A stretch of 64,000 nt of DNA. It comes from an uncultured Lachnospiraceae bacterium (GTDB lineage Bacteria > Bacillota > Clostridia > Lachnospirales > Lachnospiraceae). Shown here in pieces: positions 17,999-27,642 of this stretch. A program made the translations under genes and the position numbers. The stretch lies in NCBI GenBank assembly GCA_910578885.1, contig CAJTSH010000003.1, positions 62,001-126,000 of the forward strand, written 5' to 3'. The notes beneath the pieces were generated by a model, which was not told the DNA's origin, searched no databases, and saw nothing but the letters and a program-made list of their open reading frames with translations. Every line of letters begins with the position of its first letter. The stretch's first letter is position 1.

Positions 17999-19121
17999 AT
18001 CGTTCCCTCCTCACCATAAGATAGCTGCCGGTGCACAGCAGCGCCGCTATGACACAAAGAATGCCAAGGTTCTGGCCAAACCGTGTATAATCGCTGTAAA
18101 TATCCAGACTATACAAAGCGTCTACAATCAGTGACGCCGGATTCAGCTTATTGAGAATAGGACAGATTTCCTGTATAATATGGTACATATTCCCAACCAT
18201 CAGCCCGCTTAAGAAGCACTCCGACATTGTAACGGCAACCGAAATACCTATCTTTGTTTCCTGACGCATTCCCCCAAAAGAACCAATAAAAAAACCTGTT
18301 GCCGTTCCGATAAAGGAGCCGACTAAAGCGACTAACATCAAAGGAAGCATATGACTTCCAAAATTGACCCCCAGAATATATTTCAGATAGAACACAGAAA
18401 ACATCGTAAATAAAAACTGTTCTGCAAGAGCCGATAATATATCTACTGTCATTGATAAAAAGCGGCTTAGGCTTGCAATATTCCTTCTGACTGCCAAAGC
18501 TGATAAATTTGCTTTGTTATCCACCGCACAATTTACGCCTCCAAAGCAGCCATACAGACAATTCATGGCAATCAGCGCATAGAAATATCCATTCATTGTA
18601 TCCATAGAACCATCCGTATATTTTTCCTCACGGATCATGGTGATTTCCGTCTCCATACTGCTTATGACTGTGGGAAGATTTTCCGGATAGACGCTGCCAA
18701 TCTGATAAATTGCCTCTTTTCTCTGCTGATATTGATCCAATACCAGCTTTAAGATGCTCTGGCTGATTCCTTCCTGCTTTACATATAGCTGAAGCTCTCC
18801 ATCTTTATCCACAAAAACGCCCTTAACCTCTTCTTTCTCCAAAAGCTGCTTTCCCTCTTCCATATTGGTTTCGGTAACTTTTAGCAGCGGATTTTCCTCC
18901 TCTTCCAGCGTCTCTAAAAGCGAAGAAAAGACACTATCGTTTTCTCCCTCAGCAACGTAGGCGACAGAAACCGTATGAAAATTTTCTGCCTTCTCCATAC
19001 TTCCCCCCAAAGTCACAACAAATAACGTTCCAAGGATAATCGGGAAACATAGATTCCAGAACATCAGCTCCTTAGTTCGAAGCTGCCTTTTTATATTATA
19101 AAGAAACAATCGTAAAAACAT
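17985..19121 (-). CDS. ABC-2 type transporter permease (first of pair)
   Basis: 378 residues with the same architecture as its downstream partner: a membrane anchor at about 21-40, an extracellular loop to about 175, then five helices. The N-terminal YNIKRQLRTKELMFWNLCFPI is typical of ABC-2 permeases. It starts 11 nt after the ATPase gene ends and overlaps the second permease gene. The two permeases are diverged paralogues and probably a heterodimer. Confidence 0.85.
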   Translation of the reverse strand: MFLRLFLYNIKRQLRTKELMFWNLCFPIILGTLFVVTLGGSMEKAENFHTVSVAYVAEGENDSVFSSLLETLEEEENPLLKVTETNMEEGKQLLEKEEVKGVFVDKDGELQLYVKQEGISQSILKLVLDQYQQRKEAIYQIGSVYPENLPTVISSMETEITMIREEKYTDGSMDTMNGYFYALIAMNCLYGCFGGVNCAVDNKANLSALAVRRNIASLSRFLSMTVDILSALAEQFLFTMFSVFYLKYILGVNFGSHMLPLMLVALVGSFIGTATGFFIGSFGGMRQETKIGISVAVTMSECFLSGLMVGNMYHIIQEICPILNKLNPASLIVDALYSLDIYSDYTRFGQNLGILCVIAALLCTGSYLMVRRERYASI

Positions 19122-19132
19122 TTCTTCCCCTC

Positions 19133-20074
19133 CTAATCTCTCAGCTCTTTCCCGGTCATCTCAAGGAATACGTCATTTAACGTAGGGAGCTCGGAATAGA
19201 CCCTTCCAAAACCAATTTCATTCTTTTGCAGATAATCCAGAATATGCACCAGATTGTGTTTTCCACCGTTACAACAGATAGAAAGCCGGTTCTCCGCATA
19301 ATCCGCCTGATACACATGGCGCAGCCTGCGGATGTCCGCCAACTGTCCTTCGGACAGTTCCAGAATGTCGATATGAATTTTTTCTCCCATTTTAATCATC
19401 AGTTTCAGCTCTTCCTTGGATCCTTCCGCAATCTTTCTTCCCTTGTCGATAATCGCAATACGGCTACAGATCTGTTCTACCTCTTCCATATAATGGGATG
19501 TGTAGATAATCGTTGCTCCCTGCTCATTTAACTTCTGAATTCCCTCCAGGATTCGATTCCGGCTCTGCGGATCGACGGCAACCGTCGGCTCATCCAGAAT
19601 AATCAACTTCGGCTTGTGGGCAATTCCGCAGGCGATATTTAATCTTCTTAACAGACCGCCGGACAATTTCTTTGGAAAGAATTTCTGATACTCTTCCAGT
19701 CCGACAAATTCGACCGCATCCTTTACATATGCCTTTCTCGTTGCTTTATCCTTTATGTACAGACCACAGAAATAATCAATATTTTCCCAAACGGTCAATT
19801 CCTCAAATACCGCAACATTCTGCAGTACAACGCCGATATTCCGCTTGATTTCATAGCTGTCCGGCTGGATTTCCTCTCCTAATACCTTCACGCTACCTTT
19901 ATCAAAGCTCAACAGCGCAAGCATACAGTTGATTGCCGTTGTTTTACCGGAGCCGTTCGGTCCTAATAGCCCAAAAATCTCTCCTTCCTCGATCTTTAAA
20001 TTTAAATGATCTAATGCAAGAACCTCTTTATATCGTTTTACCAGATTTTCAATTACTACTACAGGCTGTGCCAT
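19133..20074 (-). CDS. ABC-2 exporter ATP-binding protein (CcmA/DrrA type)
   Basis: 313 residues. Walker A GPNGSGKTT at 38-46, signature LSGGLLRRL (a variant of LSGGQ), Walker B LIILDEPT and the switch histidine in YTSHYMEE are present. The C-terminal 80 residues form the DrrA-type extension. The start at 20074 is chosen because AGGAGG lies 6 nt before it; two in-frame ATGs upstream overlap that site. First gene of a three-gene exporter operon, divergent from the kinase-GH17-regulator operon. Confidence 0.92.
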   Translation of the reverse strand: MAQPVVVIENLVKRYKEVLALDHLNLKIEEGEIFGLLGPNGSGKTTAINCMLALLSFDKGSVKVLGEEIQPDSYEIKRNIGVVLQNVAVFEELTVWENIDYFCGLYIKDKATRKAYVKDAVEFVGLEEYQKFFPKKLSGGLLRRLNIACGIAHKPKLIILDEPTVAVDPQSRNRILEGIQKLNEQGATIIYTSHYMEEVEQICSRIAIIDKGRKIAEGSKEELKLMIKMGEKIHIDILELSEGQLADIRRLRHVYQADYAENRLSICCNGGKHNLVHILDYLQKNEIGFGRVYSELPTLNDVFLEMTGKELRD

Positions 20075-20217
20075 ATCCATCCTCCTCATTTCGTCAGCGC
20101 TGATCTTTCTTACAGACTTTGCCGCAAGTGCAAAGTTTATAGCTGAACTACCGTTATTTTTCTCTATCTTACCTCATCCTTTAACGATTTTACAGTGAAC
20201 TACGTCATTTTCGAATG

Positions 20218-20229
20218 TGACAAATGTCA
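20218..20229. promoter_or_regulatory. Inverted repeat in the divergent ABC/kinase region
   Basis: TGACA-AA-TGTCA lies between the divergent exporter and kinase operons. LiaR/DesR/VraR-type regulators bind short inverted repeats of this kind, so it is a candidate site for the regulator encoded at 22535. The gap 20075-20321 holds nothing else apart from the kinase promoter. Confidence 0.4.
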
Positions 20230-20245
20230 TTTTTTTATACCGCAG

Positions 20246-20274
20246 TTGTGATTTTACCGGAAATATATTATAGT
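20246..20274 (+). promoter_or_regulatory. Promoter of the kinase-GH17-regulator operon
   Basis: TTGTGA (20246-20251), 17-nt spacer, TATAGT (20269-20274), about 48 bp before the kinase ATG. The candidate regulator site lies just upstream of the -35 box, a position compatible with activation. Confidence 0.6.
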
Positions 20275-20321
20275 TAATACATGCTCCACAGCCCGTTTTA
20301 CACCGAAAGAAAGGATTTTCT

Positions 20322-21416
20322 ATGCATACTCTGATTGATAAAATCTTTATTTTTTTATGCTGCACTGCATGGATGCTTTTTATCCGTTCCTCCACTGACT
20401 TTTCTTCTACAGCCGCTGTTTTCACTGCACTTAGCTGTTCCTGCTTTTTCAGCTATCTGAATCCAGACGGATTCCCATGTCACAGTTTTCACGAAAAACC
20501 CCTGTTTTTCCTTTTATCTGCCGTATATATCGGAATCTGTTTTCTTCTGCCGGACGCTTGTTTCTTCCTTCCTGTCATTTTTTATGACATATGTTACACC
20601 CGGTTTTATCTGCTGTATTTCTTAGGATCTATCGCCTGCATTCTGAGCTTTCAAAATGCTTCCCTCATGCAGCAATTTCTGCTCGGACTGCAGTTTGCCC
20701 TTGCGCTCCTGCTTCACCTTCGCAGCGAGAAAATCTCTATTTTGACCCGGCAGATGAAGGAGATTCGGGACACCGATACAGAATACCAGCTAATGCTCTC
20801 CGCAAAGAACAGAGATTTACTGGAGAAACAGGACTATGAGATCTATCTTGCCACCTTAAAGGAGCGGAACCGGATTGCAAGGGAAATCCATGACAACGTC
20901 GGGCATATGCTGTCGCGCTCCATTCTGCAAGCCGGCGCGCTGCTTGCCGTAAATCAGGACGAGAATCTCAAAGAGCCTCTGACCGCTCTCAAGGGCACCT
21001 TAAATCTTGCGATGGACAATATTCGGGAAAGTGTGCATGACCTGCATGATGATTCAATAGATATGAAATCCGCCGTTGAGCAGATGCTGTCAGATTATGA
21101 CCAATACCAAATACAATTTGACTATGATATGAGCCGCATGGTAGAAAAAAATGTAAAATACTGCTTTATTTCCATCACCAAGGAGGCCCTGTCCAATCTG
21201 GTGAAGCACAGTAACGCCACCAGATTATCCATTGTTATGCGGGAGCATCCCAGCCTCTATCAGCTTTTGATTACAGACAACGGTACAAAGATTCTTTTAC
21301 GGGATTCCGGCATCGGGCTTTCTAATATGAAGGAGCGGGTGAATGCGCTTGGCGGAACGATTACGATTAATACGGAGAGAGGATTTCGGATTTTTGTTTC
21401 TATTCCGAAGGAATAA
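20322..21416 (+). CDS. Sensor histidine kinase, LiaS/DesK-like (HisKA_3)
   Basis: 364 residues. About 130 N-terminal residues form five or so membrane helices with no large outside domain, as in intramembrane-sensing kinases. A coiled coil leads to the HisKA_3 motif ERNRIAREIHDNVGH with phospho-acceptor His190. The HATPase domain shows N-box-like residues near 285 (KEALSNLVKHSNA) and a G-box DSGIGLSNMKER. Partner regulator: 22535. A GH17 gene lies between kinase and regulator, an unusual insertion. The likely target is the divergent ABC-2 exporter. Confidence 0.9.
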   Translation: MHTLIDKIFIFLCCTAWMLFIRSSTDFSSTAAVFTALSCSCFFSYLNPDGFPCHSFHEKPLFFLLSAVYIGICFLLPDACFFLPVIFYDICYTRFYLLYFLGSIACILSFQNASLMQQFLLGLQFALALLLHLRSEKISILTRQMKEIRDTDTEYQLMLSAKNRDLLEKQDYEIYLATLKERNRIAREIHDNVGHMLSRSILQAGALLAVNQDENLKEPLTALKGTLNLAMDNIRESVHDLHDDSIDMKSAVEQMLSDYDQYQIQFDYDMSRMVEKNVKYCFISITKEALSNLVKHSNATRLSIVMREHPSLYQLLITDNGTKILLRDSGIGLSNMKERVNALGGTITINTERGFRIFVSIPKE

Positions 21417-21508
21417 AAGATGGGGCAAATTCCGGTTGATTCTCTAAAAACCGAGGAGTATAATAAACTTCATAAAAGATACAAGATATCGGAAAGAGAG
21501 GTAAACAG

Positions 21509-22447
21509 ATGGACATATTACAATATGGAAAGGCAATTTGTTACTCTGGTTACAGAAAGGGGCAGAATCCGAAAGGAGAAGTTCCTTCTGCAGAGCAGAT
21601 CGCAGAGGATTTGGAGATTCTGACGCAGGACGGATATCGTTACCTCCGTATGTACGATCCGAACCTGCATGCGAGAAGAGTTCTGGAAACAATCCGCGAT
21701 AAGAATCTGCCGTTGAAATGTATGATCGGCATTGACTCCGATCCGGAATCGAATAATGAACAGTGTCCGTTTGAAGAACAGCACTATACAGAGCAAGAAT
21801 TGCAGCAGCATATGAAACGGAATGACGATGAGCTTGAAAAGCTGATTGCTTTGGTCAAAGAGTTTCCTGATGAGGTTGCTGCAGTTTCCATCGGAAATGA
21901 AAACACGCCTCCGTGGGGCGCTCATATGGTTTCGGAAGAGCGGTTGATCAGACATGCCAAGCGCTTAAAGGAAGCTCTGGATAAGCCGGTTACTTTCTGT
22001 GAAGGTTATTTTGAATGGCCGCACATTCAGGAATTGGCAAAAGAGATGGATTTCATCAGCGTTCACAGCTATCCGTACCACTATGGCGATGATATTGCAG
22101 ACGCTGTGGCGGTCAACAAAAAGCACTATGCGGATATGAAGGCTCTGTTTCCTGACAAACAGGTCGTATTCACAGAACTCGGCTGGAGCTCGAACAATAC
22201 AACGCCGAATTATCATTCACTGGTCGGGGATGAATTGCGCGAAGTCATTCCGGAACCGGGAACTCCAATGCGTGCGTCAATTCCAAACGAGAAGCGTTAT
22301 ATTGAAGAAATAGAAGCATGGCTGGAACAGGAACAGGTCATCGCCTTTATCTTTGAAGCCTTCGACGAATTATGGAAAGGCTGCGAACCGAATTGTTCTG
22401 AATGCAATTTTGGATTATATAACGAAGATAGAAAGAAAAAGTGGTAA
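21509..22447 (+). CDS. GH17-like glycoside hydrolase (beta-1,3-glucanase family), cytoplasmic
   Basis: 312 residues without signal peptide or membrane helix. The TIM-barrel pattern fits the bacterial GH17 / Scw11-like group: YLRMYDP early in the barrel, acid/base Glu131 in SIGNEN, VHSYPYH in the middle and nucleophile Glu223 in FTELGWSS. The family cleaves or transfers beta-1,3-glucan units; bacterial members include branching or elongating enzymes for cyclic glucans. It starts 92 nt after the kinase gene with its own GAGAGG site and is followed by a hairpin and the regulator gene. Its link to signalling is unknown. Confidence 0.8.
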   Translation: MDILQYGKAICYSGYRKGQNPKGEVPSAEQIAEDLEILTQDGYRYLRMYDPNLHARRVLETIRDKNLPLKCMIGIDSDPESNNEQCPFEEQHYTEQELQQHMKRNDDELEKLIALVKEFPDEVAAVSIGNENTPPWGAHMVSEERLIRHAKRLKEALDKPVTFCEGYFEWPHIQELAKEMDFISVHSYPYHYGDDIADAVAVNKKHYADMKALFPDKQVVFTELGWSSNNTTPNYHSLVGDELREVIPEPGTPMRASIPNEKRYIEEIEAWLEQEQVIAFIFEAFDELWKGCEPNCSECNFGLYNEDRKKKW

Positions 22448-22448
22448 T

Positions 22449-22484
22449 TATAGTAAACGGCAAATAAATCTGCCGTTTGCTATA
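22449..22484 (+). repeat. Intergenic hairpin between GH17 and regulator genes
   Basis: A 14-bp stem with one G-T pair (22449-22462 with 22471-22484), 8-nt loop. There is no T-run, so it is not a standard terminator. It may be a processing or attenuation point that sets regulator level relative to the kinase and GH17 proteins. Confidence 0.5.
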
Positions 22485-22534
22485 GGATGATTTTGGCAGT
22501 CGGTATCAGAGATGATAAACCGCAGGAGGTCTTT

Positions 22535-23155
22535 ATGAATCTTGTAATTGTAGACGACGACAGCCTCGTTTCGCTGTCCCTTAAGACTATTTTAGAGGCA
22601 AGCGGCGAGGTCACTGTCCTAGAAATCGGAAAAAACGGCAGGGAAGCGGTTAATCTCTATAACAAGCATCTGCCGGATGTGCTGTTAATGGATATCCGGA
22701 TGGATACCATGACAGGCTTAGAGGCAGCGGAAGTGATTCTTCGCTCACACCCGGACGCCCGCATTCTTTTCCTCACGACCTTTTCCGATGATGAATACAT
22801 CATCCGCGCCTTGCATATCGGCGCAAAGGGCTATATTTTAAAACAGGATTTTGAATGCCTTCTGCCGGCGCTTACTGCCGTGATGAACGGACAGAGCGTG
22901 TTCGGAAACGAAATCATCACGAAACTTCCGAGTCTGCTTTCGCAATCCGGCGGGTTTGATTCTGCCGCTTATGATATTACAGAAAAAGAACTGCATATCA
23001 TCGAACTGATCGCCGACGGATTAAGCAACAAAGAAATTGCAGAGAAATTATTTCTAAGTGAAGGGACGGTACGCAACTATCTGAGCACAATCTTAGAGAA
23101 GCTTAAGCTGCGTGACCGCACACAGCTTGCCGTCTTCTACTATCAAAATAAATAA
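22535..23155 (+). CDS. NarL/LuxR-type response regulator
   Basis: 206 residues. Receiver domain with the acidic pocket DDD at 7-9 and phospho-acceptor Asp53 (LLMDIRMD), then a LuxR HTH (ITEKELHIIELIADGLSNK, SEGTVRNYLS) in the last 65 residues. The start at 22535 is chosen because AGGAGG lies 5 nt upstream; the longer frame from 22487 begins inside the hairpin region. It pairs with the kinase at 20322 and probably controls the divergent exporter. The stop is only 14 nt from the convergent ABC ATPase gene. Confidence 0.92.
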   Translation: MNLVIVDDDSLVSLSLKTILEASGEVTVLEIGKNGREAVNLYNKHLPDVLLMDIRMDTMTGLEAAEVILRSHPDARILFLTTFSDDEYIIRALHIGAKGYILKQDFECLLPALTAVMNGQSVFGNEIITKLPSLLSQSGGFDSAAYDITEKELHIIELIADGLSNKEIAEKLFLSEGTVRNYLSTILEKLKLRDRTQLAVFYYQNK

Positions 23156-23169
23156 AATTAACATTTCCG

Positions 23170-24084
23170 CTATTTCTGCGGACTGATAACTACCTTGCCA
23201 TTCTCGACTACGATGCGGACCTTGTTCGTATCTATGCCAGCCATTTCCAGCACCTCCTCGCTCAATTGCAGGCGGTGCGCCTTGTCCATGACTACATATT
23301 CCTCGTGAGAATTATCTGCGTCTTCGCTCCATGCAACATTGACTTCCCTTCGGATCTTCTCCGTACTGATTTTTCCGTCGGAAATCATCACCACACGGTT
23401 TACCTTGTTCGCAAGGCTGATATCGTGCGTCACGATTAAAATTGTAAGCCCCATTTTCTGATTCAGCTCACGAAACAGCCCATAAATCTGATTTGCGGTC
23501 TTTGTATCCACCGCACCCGTCGGCTCGTCAGCAAGCAGGATAGATGGCTCATTGGCAAGCGCAACCGCAATCGCCACGCGCTGCTGTTCTCCTCCCGAAA
23601 GCTGCGACGGAAACTTCTTCGCATGATCCAGCATCCCGACCGAATCCAACAGCATGAGCGCCCTCTCTCTCCGCTGCTTCGCCTTGCCTTTTTTAAAATA
23701 CATCGGAGCCTCTACATTTTCAACGGCCGTCATATAAGTGAAAAGATTCCGGGAGCTTTTCTGCCAGACAAACCCCACTGTACTTCTTCGGTACTTCACC
23801 ATGTTCTTCTCCGGCACGGATGACAAATCATGTCCGTCAATAAATAACTGCCCCGTCGTAGGCGTTTCCAGCCCCCCGATCATATTTAAGAGCGTGGATT
23901 TGCCGGAACCGGACTTTCCGATAATCGCTGTCATCTCTCCGCGTTTTACTTCCAGATCCAATCCCTGCAGCGCCATGACCTTTAGCCCGTCAGACAGATA
24001 CATCTTCACCAGTCCGTCACAATAGATAATTGCCTCCTCCGGAATACCTTCCTCCCGCACTGCTTTCTCCTGTTTCCCCTCCAT
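23170..24084 (-). CDS. MacB-type ABC ATPase with AbrB-like C-terminal extension
   Basis: 304 residues. Walker [10 protein letters not shown] (56-64), signature [12 protein letters not shown], Walker [13 protein letters not shown] and switch His are intact. About 70 extra residues follow the ATPase core; the last 40 ([20 protein letters not shown], then VENGKVVIS) resemble an AbrB/SpoVT swapped-hairpin element, unusual for this family. Last gene of the large lipoprotein-exporter operon, 17 nt after the second ATPase gene. Its partner should be the FtsX-type permease at 24808. Substrate unknown. Confidence 0.9.
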   Translation of the reverse strand: MEGKQEKAVREEGIPEEAIIYCDGLVKMYLSDGLKVMALQGLDLEVKRGEMTAIIGKSGSGKSTLLNMIGGLETPTTGQLFIDGHDLSSVPEKNMVKYRRSTVGFVWQKSSRNLFTYMTAVENVEAPMYFKKGKAKQRRERALMLLDSVGMLDHAKKFPSQLSGGEQQRVAIAVALANEPSILLADEPTGAVDTKTANQIYGLFRELNQKMGLTILIVTHDISLANKVNRVVMISDGKISTEKIRREVNVAWSEDADNSHEEYVVMDKAHRLQLSEEVLEMAGIDTNKVRIVVENGKVVISPQK

Positions 24085-24101
24085 TGTTTGTCTCCCTTCC
24101 T

Positions 24102-24797
24102 CTATTGAATATCCCTTTCAAAATGCTCTACAATCTCGCCGTCTACAATCTCATATACTTCGTCTCCAAGCTCCATAAGATTGGGATCATGTGTCGTCAT
24201 AACAATCGTTGCTCCCTCTTTTTGGACGAGCTCCCGAAACAGCTCCATGACCGCCAGTCCTGCCGCCGTATCCAAAGCCCCGGTAGGCTCATCCGCAAAG
24301 ACTACCTCCGGGCGGTGCGCAACGGCGCGGGCAATCGCCACACGCTGCTGCTCTCCGCCAGAGAGCTGATTCGCCATATGATTCATACGCGGCCGCAGTC
24401 CGACGCGGTCCATGACCTCTCGAATCCGCTTATCCCTGTCGCTTTTATATCCTGCCAGACGCAATGCAAAATCTACATTCTCATACGCACTCATCACCGG
24501 CACGAGTGCGACGGACTGAAATACGAATCCCATGCGGTAGCGCCTCAGCTCCTCCTTCTCATGGGCCAAAAGCCCTGCCAGATCTCTTCCAAGAAAGTCC
24601 ACCCTCCCCTCGGTCGGATCATCCAACGCACTCACCATGTTCAAAAGCGTAGTCTTCCCGGAACCGGAACGTCCTTTTAATATGGTCAATTTCCTCTTTG
24701 AAATCTCAATATTGATATCTTTTAACACTTCAATTTTATTTTTATTTCCCAGAACAAAACTTTTTCTTAAATGCTCTATGCGAATTGCCGTCTCCAT
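24102..24797 (-). CDS. MacB-type ABC ATPase (second, core-length)
   Basis: 231 residues. Walker A GRSGSGKTT (42-50), [12 protein letters not shown], Walker B VVFADEPTGALD and TTHDPN are present, without a C-terminal extension. The ATG at 24797 is preceded by AGGGGGAAAC; the frame from 24821 is longer but has no ribosome site. It starts 10 nt after the permease gene. Two unequal ATPase genes with one long permease suggest an asymmetric ATPase pair. Confidence 0.92.
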   Translation of the reverse strand: METAIRIEHLRKSFVLGNKNKIEVLKDINIEISKRKLTILKGRSGSGKTTLLNMVSALDDPTEGRVDFLGRDLAGLLAHEKEELRRYRMGFVFQSVALVPVMSAYENVDFALRLAGYKSDRDKRIREVMDRVGLRPRMNHMANQLSGGEQQRVAIARAVAHRPEVVFADEPTGALDTAAGLAVMELFRELVQKEGATIVMTTHDPNLMELGDEVYEIVDGEIVEHFERDIQ

Positions 24798-24807
24798 TGT
24801 TTCCCCC

Positions 24808-27627
24808 TTAATCCTCGCCAAGTTTTAACGCCTCGGCAATCTTCATTCCTGCAAGCAGCTTCCGTATCACAAAGAAGCATACAATTACTACCAGCAGCAC
24901 TACCGCAAATAATTTTGCGATGTCCAAACCGTACACGAAGATACGTATCGCAATATTGTGTTTCTCCGGCAGATAAATCAACGCGATCAGTTTTGCAAAC
25001 AGAAGCGTTCCTAGCGCACCTGCGCCTCCTCCCGCCAGAATCGGAAGCAGCGAGCCGAAAATCTGCTCATTGAACAGCATACCTTGAATATCCCGCATCG
25101 GCATTCCCATTGCGCGGTAGATGCCGAACAGCAATTCCCGGTTTTTCATGGACATAATCCAGTAAATTAAAAATCCTGCGGAACAAATGAGAAGCGAAAT
25201 CAGAAAGCTCATTGTAAACATACCGTTTGTAATCTGAATCATTGCTTCGCTCCTGCTTTTTGCAGCCAGCTCGTCCGCGCTTATCCATTCGGCAGCCTTA
25301 ACATTTTTTTCTTCCAGATATTCCCTAATCTGTTCATCAGCCGTTTGAGCCGACTTACGCATCCATACCTCATAAGGCGTAAGCCGGAAATAGCTAGTCA
25401 CGGTTGCATAATTTGCAATGATAAAATATTTCTCCTGAAGAACGATACGTTCATTCTCATCCAATACATATTGATACCTGTCATAGCCGGGAAATGCATC
25501 TACAATCGCACGAACCTTTCCTCTTACCGTATCAATTGGCACATATTCCATCTCCCACGCCTCGATTGGGCAATATCTTGTATAGTTCACGTAGTCTCCC
25601 ACAGAAAGGCCTAATTCCTCCGCAGCATTTTGTGAAAGAATCACCCCGTCCGCATCCTCCGCAAGTGCATTTAACGCATGGAACCAATGCTCATCATTCA
25701 GACCATCTAACAGACTTGCAGTTTCTCCAAATTCCTTCGTATGGATTCCAAATAACTCACATCCGACGAGATTCCTCTTGTTTGCCGCAATATCTACCCG
25801 GTCATCCTTTATTACTCTTGTCACACTGTCACAGAGCCCCTCCGCCACAAGCTCCTGATATGGCTCAAAAAGCGGCTCATTATAATCCCAGTGATATTCA
25901 CCCGCCGGCGACTTCGTTACCAGCATCGGCCAATTTTCCTTCATCCGGATATCCGTACCCACGTTATAGTACACACGCTGCTCATTATTCTCGTTCATCG
26001 TCCGCGCCATATTGGCGTCATATACGCCCCCCGAAATCGTCATGACCAAAAATATGGATAAAAACCCCTGCCGGTGGAACGTCCTGCGAATCTGTAAAAA
26101 GGAAGCATACATTGCAGGTTTCCAATGCTTCTTGCCCAGCCGGTCAACGCCCGCAATCAGATATCTGGTCAGACGCAAAAATACAAGTCCGCAAGAAAAC
26201 AGAAACAGCGACGCATCGAGAAATACCATCGGATCAATGCTTTCCCCTTCAATAATATGCATTGAAAGCTCGCCGCTCTGCTTACTGTAATTGTAAAGGA
26301 GATACGCCGAAACTCCAAGCAGAATCACATCCAAAAAGCATTTTTCCCAAAACGGCGTTTTCTTTGCATAGGGGTTGATCCCCTTCTGCTCTACAATCGT
26401 AAGCTTCGCCCTCCTCCATACCGGCAGAGTCATAAATAAGACTGCGATTACGCAGGCAATTGCTCCGTAAGGAAGCATCCAGAAGGTAAACCGGTAAAGG
26501 CTGACATCCTTTCCTGAGAATTGTAAAAACGCTTCGGTTCCGGCCGCACATTTACACATCACATAGCCAAGAAACGTTCCGACGAAAATTCCCACAGCGG
26601 AAAGGCATACAGACTGTAAGAGATACAAAAGCATAATCTGCTTCCTGGTGACGCCCCGGCTTCGCAGCACTGCAATTTCCCCTTCTTCGGCGCCCAATAT
26701 CTGAGAAGATACCATATAGATGAAAAGAAGCAGCAATACGACGCATGGCAGCTCTAAAACAGTAAGGACTAACCTTGCCGACTGCTGCTGCTTCTCAACG
26801 TCTTGCAGCGTCTCTAAAAAATTCGTCGCAAGCGCCGGATCTGCCTCTAAAAATTGCTCAAGATACCGCCTATACTCTACTACCTGTACGCCATTCATCT
26901 GTGTATAATCTAACAATAGCTGCTGTCTGGCAGTGACCTCGGTAAACAGTTGTTCTGCCAAAAGAGTATCCATCGTCTCCTCTGATACAAAAAGCGTTTT
27001 TGCATATCCCGACAGGCTCTGATTCCAGTAATTGTCATTGTAAGAGCTCTGGCGTATGATTCCGACAATCACAAATTCTATTTTTTTGTTATCCTTAATT
27101 ACATCCAGTTCTTCCCCGACCACCATATCATAAGCATCCATAACGCTTTCACTGATAATGCATGGGAATATACCGTCTTTTGCCTCACTCTCTGCAAGGG
27201 AACAGCCGTCCACAATCTCGATATGCTCCTCCATATTTCGAATACAGCCAATATTCAAATAGCTTTTACTGCTCCGGAAATCAGATTTCGTTGCATTGCC
27301 GGGCAGCATCAGCGACTGGCTGGATACAACGGTATCTACTGCTATGTATTCCTGCCACTTCTTCTCATATTTATCCATTTGATCATAGAGCGCCTGCGTA
27401 TCCTTATACTCCTCCATCTCATAGACCTTCTCGCGGTCAATGATGGCAGGGAACTTGCCTTCTTCCGCTGCATAATCTACAAACGCCGTCTGCAAAAGCT
27501 GATTTCCGGCGCCTTCTTCAAACATCGGGTGACAGGTGAATACGGCGGCCAACAGAGAAATCCCTGCCAGCAGACACAGATTCAGCCATTTTTTATTTTT
27601 TATTTTCTGTCGTACAAATTGCAGCAA
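24808..27627 (-). CDS. Large FtsX-type ABC permease
   Basis: 939 residues. An N-terminal membrane anchor (about 16-33) and a 240-residue outside domain are followed by three helices around 285-410. A second membrane segment, another outside domain of about 260 residues, and three C-terminal helices follow. This is the doubled-FtsX layout of single-chain permeases (two FtsX units in one chain), larger than MacB (about 650). ILGAEEGEIAVLRSRGVTRKQ and LFGIYRAMGMPMRDIQ are the two FtsX cytoplasmic-loop signatures. It sits between adaptor and ATPase genes with 10-16 nt gaps, so it is the export channel of the system. Confidence 0.9.
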   Translation of the reverse strand: MLQFVRQKIKNKKWLNLCLLAGISLLAAVFTCHPMFEEGAGNQLLQTAFVDYAAEEGKFPAIIDREKVYEMEEYKDTQALYDQMDKYEKKWQEYIAVDTVVSSQSLMLPGNATKSDFRSSKSYLNIGCIRNMEEHIEIVDGCSLAESEAKDGIFPCIISESVMDAYDMVVGEELDVIKDNKKIEFVIVGIIRQSSYNDNYWNQSLSGYAKTLFVSEETMDTLLAEQLFTEVTARQQLLLDYTQMNGVQVVEYRRYLEQFLEADPALATNFLETLQDVEKQQQSARLVLTVLELPCVVLLLLFIYMVSSQILGAEEGEIAVLRSRGVTRKQIMLLYLLQSVCLSAVGIFVGTFLGYVMCKCAAGTEAFLQFSGKDVSLYRFTFWMLPYGAIACVIAVLFMTLPVWRRAKLTIVEQKGINPYAKKTPFWEKCFLDVILLGVSAYLLYNYSKQSGELSMHIIEGESIDPMVFLDASLFLFSCGLVFLRLTRYLIAGVDRLGKKHWKPAMYASFLQIRRTFHRQGFLSIFLVMTISGGVYDANMARTMNENNEQRVYYNVGTDIRMKENWPMLVTKSPAGEYHWDYNEPLFEPYQELVAEGLCDSVTRVIKDDRVDIAANKRNLVGCELFGIHTKEFGETASLLDGLNDEHWFHALNALAEDADGVILSQNAAEELGLSVGDYVNYTRYCPIEAWEMEYVPIDTVRGKVRAIVDAFPGYDRYQYVLDENERIVLQEKYFIIANYATVTSYFRLTPYEVWMRKSAQTADEQIREYLEEKNVKAAEWISADELAAKSRSEAMIQITNGMFTMSFLISLLICSAGFLIYWIMSMKNRELLFGIYRAMGMPMRDIQGMLFNEQIFGSLLPILAGGGAGALGTLLFAKLIALIYLPEKHNIAIRIFVYGLDIAKLFAVVLLVVIVCFFVIRKLLAGMKIAEALKLGED

Positions 27628-27642
27628 AACACCGACCTCCCA

